Source of the DNA: Salinarimonas ramus
GTDB taxonomy: Bacteria; Pseudomonadota; Alphaproteobacteria; Rhizobiales; Beijerinckiaceae
Assembly: GCF_014645695.1 (NCBI RefSeq)
Contig: NZ_BMMF01000002.1
Location: forward strand, 62,001-126,000
DNA: 64,000 nucleotides
Direction: 5' to 3'
Below are positions 61,848-64,000 of this stretch, piece by piece. Within the stretch, counting starts at the first letter, position 1, and every line of letters starts with the position of its first letter. The notes beneath the pieces are model-generated. The model saw nothing but the letters and a program-made list of their open reading frames with translations, ran no database searches and had not been told where the DNA came from. Both the position numbers and the translations under genes were made by a program.

Positions 61848-63425
61848 ATGCATCTTCGCCGCACAGGCCTTCTCGCGAGCGCGGCCATCGCCGCGACGCT
61901 CATCCTGGCGCCCGCCGCACCGCCGGCCCTCGCCCAGACGCCGCCCGGCGTCCTCGCCATCGGGCAGATCGCGGAGCCGAAGTCCCTCGACCCCGCGGCG
62001 GTCACCGCAGCCAACGACTTCCGCATCGTCGTCAATCTCTACGACGGCCTCGTGCGCTACGCCGACGGCTCCTTCGAGATCGAGCCGGCGCTCGCCGAAA
62101 GCTGGGAGGTGTCCGAGGACGGCACGGTCTACACCTTCACGCTGCGCGAGGGCGTCACCTTCCACGACGGCACACCGGTGGACGCCGAGGCGATCGTGTT
62201 CAATTTCGATCGCATGCTCGACGAGGAGCACCCCTACCACGACACGGGGCCCTTCCCGCTCTCGTTCTTCTTCTCCGCGATCGAGGAGGTCGAGGCGGTG
62301 GACGCGCGCACGGTGCGCTTCACGCTCAACGAGCCCTACGCGCCCTTCCTGTCGAACCTCGCCTATCCCACGGGACTGATCGTCTCGCCGACCGCGGTGG
62401 CCGAGCACGGCGCCGATTTCGGGCGCAACCCGGTGGGCACCGGCCCCTTCCGCTTCGAGAGCTGGGACGCGAACACCGCCGTCGTCGTGGTTCGCAACGA
62501 GGAGTACTGGGACGGCGCGCCGCCGCTCGAAGCCGCGATCTTCCGCCCGATCACGGATGCCAACACCCGCGTCGCGGAGATGCTGTCGGGCGGCATCGAC
62601 GTGATGGTGGAGGTGCCGCCGGATTCGGTCTCGCGCTTTGCCGAGAGCGAGGATTTCGAGCTCTACGAGCAGGCCGGGCCGCATCTGTGGTTCCTCATCC
62701 TCAACGCCAAGGAGCCGCCCTTCGACGACGTGCGCGTGCGCCAGGCGGTGAACTACGCCATCGACAAGGAGACGCTGGTCGAGAACGTGCTGCAGGGCAC
62801 CGCCGAGGTGGCGTCCGGTCCGATTCCGCCCGCTTTCGCATGGGCTTACAACGAGGAGCTCGAGCCGTATCCGCACGACCCCGAGCGCGCGCGCCAGCTC
62901 ATCGAGGAGGCCGGCGCCACCGGCTCGACCGTGACGATGTTCGTCACCGAGGGCGGCTCCGGCATGCTCGACCCGGTGCCCATGGGCACGGCCATCCAGG
63001 CGGATCTCGAGGAGGTGGGGCTCGACGTCGAGATCGAGACCTACGAGTGGAACACCTTCCTCGCGCAGGTGAACCCGGGCCTCGAGGGCAAGGCCAACAT
63101 GGCGCAGATGGCCTGGATGACGAACGATCCCGACACCCTGCCCTATCTCGCGCTTCGCTCCGAGGCGATGCCCGACAACGGCGGCTTCAACTCGGGCTAC
63201 TACTCGAACCCCGAGGTCGACCGCCTGCTCCAGGAGGCGCGCACCGCCACCGACCAGGAGGAGCGCGCGCGCCTCTACAAGGAGATGCAGGAGATCGTCC
63301 ACGAGGACGCGCCCTGGGCCTTCGTCGCCAACTGGAAGCAGAACGCGGTGACCTCCGCCGCCGTGGACGACTTCGCCCTGCAGCCGTCGTTCTTCCTGCT
63401 GCTGCACGACGTGACGAAGGAGTGA
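61848..63425 (+). CDS. Peptide ABC transporter substrate-binding protein (family 5)
   Basis: A 525-residue DppA/OppA-type binding protein. The signal peptide covers about 1-29 (LLASAAIAATLILAPAAPPA, ending LAQ). IGQIAEPKSLDPAAVTAANDFRI and LAESWEVSEDGTVYTFTLREGVTFHDGTPVDAEA are the SBP_bac_5 signature. The ligand could be a di- or oligopeptide, glutathione or a related compound. Its permease follows after a repeat element. Confidence 0.9.
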   Translation: MHLRRTGLLASAAIAATLILAPAAPPALAQTPPGVLAIGQIAEPKSLDPAAVTAANDFRIVVNLYDGLVRYADGSFEIEPALAESWEVSEDGTVYTFTLREGVTFHDGTPVDAEAIVFNFDRMLDEEHPYHDTGPFPLSFFFSAIEEVEAVDARTVRFTLNEPYAPFLSNLAYPTGLIVSPTAVAEHGADFGRNPVGTGPFRFESWDANTAVVVVRNEEYWDGAPPLEAAIFRPITDANTRVAEMLSGGIDVMVEVPPDSVSRFAESEDFELYEQAGPHLWFLILNAKEPPFDDVRVRQAVNYAIDKETLVENVLQGTAEVASGPIPPAFAWAYNEELEPYPHDPERARQLIEEAGATGSTVTMFVTEGGSGMLDPVPMGTAIQADLEEVGLDVEIETYEWNTFLAQVNPGLEGKANMAQMAWMTNDPDTLPYLALRSEAMPDNGGFNSGYYSNPEVDRLLQEARTATDQEERARLYKEMQEIVHEDAPWAFVANWKQNAVTSAAVDDFALQPSFFLLLHDVTKE

Positions 63426-63465
63426 GGCGTCACGTTCGCGACGCACGAGACGGACGCCGCCCTCC

Positions 63466-63657
63466 TCCTTCCCTGTAGGGGAAGGTGGCGCCGGCGTAAG
63501 CCGGTGACGGATGGGGCACGCCGCAAGGCGTGTTCCGCGCAGCGGAAGTTCCGGCATCCGCTGCCGCCGTCGCTCTTCGGCTTCGCCGAACGCGCGTCCC
63601 GCGCGCCCCATCCGTCTCGGCGCTGCGCGCCGATCCACCTTCCCCTACAGGGAAGGA
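63466..63657. repeat. MITE-like terminal-inverted-repeat element, copy B
   Basis: A 192-base element with the same 24-base ends as copy A at 35691-35884 (23 of 24 matching between its own ends), the same inner GACGGATGGGGC-type pair and the same GGCTTCGCCGAACGCGCGT core. It fills the gap between the peptide-binding protein and its permease, and its right end comes within 15 bases of the permease start, so it sits close to the ribosome binding site. Confidence 0.85.
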
Positions 63658-63671
63658 AAAGGACCGTGGCC

Positions 63672-64000
63672 ATGCACCTCTACATCGCAAAGCGCCTCGC
63701 GGCCCTGGTGCCGATCCTGTTCGGGCTCACGCTCGTCGTGTTCTTCATCATGGCGCTGATCCCCGGCGATCCGGCGCTCGCGATCCTGGGCGCCTACGCC
63801 ACGCCCGAGAACGTGGCGCGGCTCAATGCTCAGCTCGGCCTCGACGAGTCGTTGCCCGTCCAATATCTCACCTGGCTCGGCAACCTGCTCCAGGGCGATC
63901 TCGGCCGCTCGTACTCGCTCAACCGCCCGGTGCTCGACGAGGTGCTGGAGCGCTTCTCGGCGACGCTGATCCTCGCGGGGGCGGCGCTCGTCCTGTGCAC
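63672..64000 (+). CDS. Peptide ABC transporter permease, DppB type (3' end outside window)
   Basis: The first 109 residues of a DppB/GsiC-type permease: MHLYIAKRLAALVPILFGLTLVVFFIMALIPGDPA, with the first membrane helix and the usual PGDPA turn, then LGLDESLPVQYLTWLGNLLQGDLGRSY, a family signature. GTG at 63666 is an alternative start. It continues past the window. Confidence 0.9.
   Translation, partial: MHLYIAKRLAALVPILFGLTLVVFFIMALIPGDPALAILGAYATPENVARLNAQLGLDESLPVQYLTWLGNLLQGDLGRSYSLNRPVLDEVLERFSATLILAGAALVLC

Overview
The window is about 70% GC and densely coded on both strands. The gene content points to an alphaproteobacterium of the Hyphomicrobiales (Rhizobiales): a suf operon with two cysteine desulfurases behind Irr-type iron control boxes, a bioMNY biotin transporter, a crtI-crtB carotenoid pair, an ehu/eut/doe ectoine catabolic cluster and many ABC transporters. 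A halotolerant Salinarimonas- or Methylobacteriaceae-like genus is possible, but this is only an impression.

Layout. 1-5.0 kb: the C-terminal part of a CoxL-type molybdenum hydroxylase, a LysE exporter, a small secreted Excalibur-like protein, a HAD phosphatase, a VOC dioxygenase-fold protein and an alpha/beta hydrolase. 5.0-12.6 kb: tandem Irr (ICE) boxes and an iron-sulfur assembly operon (IscS/NifS-like, sufB, sufC, sufD, sufS, sufT), followed at once by a HEPN/MNT toxin-antitoxin pair. 12.6-14.7 kb: a tRNA with CAU anticodon (probably tRNA-Ile2) and bioMNY. 14.9-20 kb: a two-subunit CoA-transferase, an alpha/beta hydrolase, and crtI-crtB. 20-23.4 kb: a glycosyltransferase, an XRE regulator, a gene-free stretch of 690 bases and an aminotransferase. 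23.6-31 kb: an unassigned catabolic cluster (GntR, RutA-like flavin monooxygenase, HpcH aldolase, FAD-linked oxidase, ABC binding protein plus one permease, DapA-family aldolase, AhpD-like protein). 31-45 kb: a glucuronate / glucurono-oligosaccharide cluster (GntR, sugar ABC transporter, GH31 glycosidase, CE15-like esterase, uxaC, uxuA, uxuB). 45-58.3 kb: an apparently complete ectoine/hydroxyectoine import and degradation cluster (doeD, doeC, asnC, enuR, ehuABCD, eutABC, doeA, doeB). 58.3-64 kb: argC with an upstream arginine-rich leader peptide and terminator, a basic DUF5872-like protein, a tusA/DUF2478 pair, a DUF1028 protein and the start of a peptide ABC operon.

How they work together. 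The ectoine genes import ectoines (EhuABCD), process hydroxyectoine (EutABC), open the ring (DoeA), deacetylate (DoeB), transaminate (DoeD) and oxidise to aspartate (DoeC), under EnuR and AsnC. The uronate genes take in and debranch oligosaccharides, then turn glucuronate into 2-keto-3-deoxygluconate; the last steps (KdgK/KdgA) are not in the window.

The most striking non-coding or unusual signals are: (1) a textbook-like attenuator before argC, with an 18-residue leader peptide holding six Arg, an intrinsic terminator and a 7-bp competing pairing; (2) two different palindromic repeats sitting in frame inside the CE15-like esterase gene; (3) two copies of a 190-bp terminal-inverted-repeat element placed inside two different ABC operons; (4) tandem Irr boxes on the suf promoter; (5) a HEPN/MNT module trailing the suf operon.
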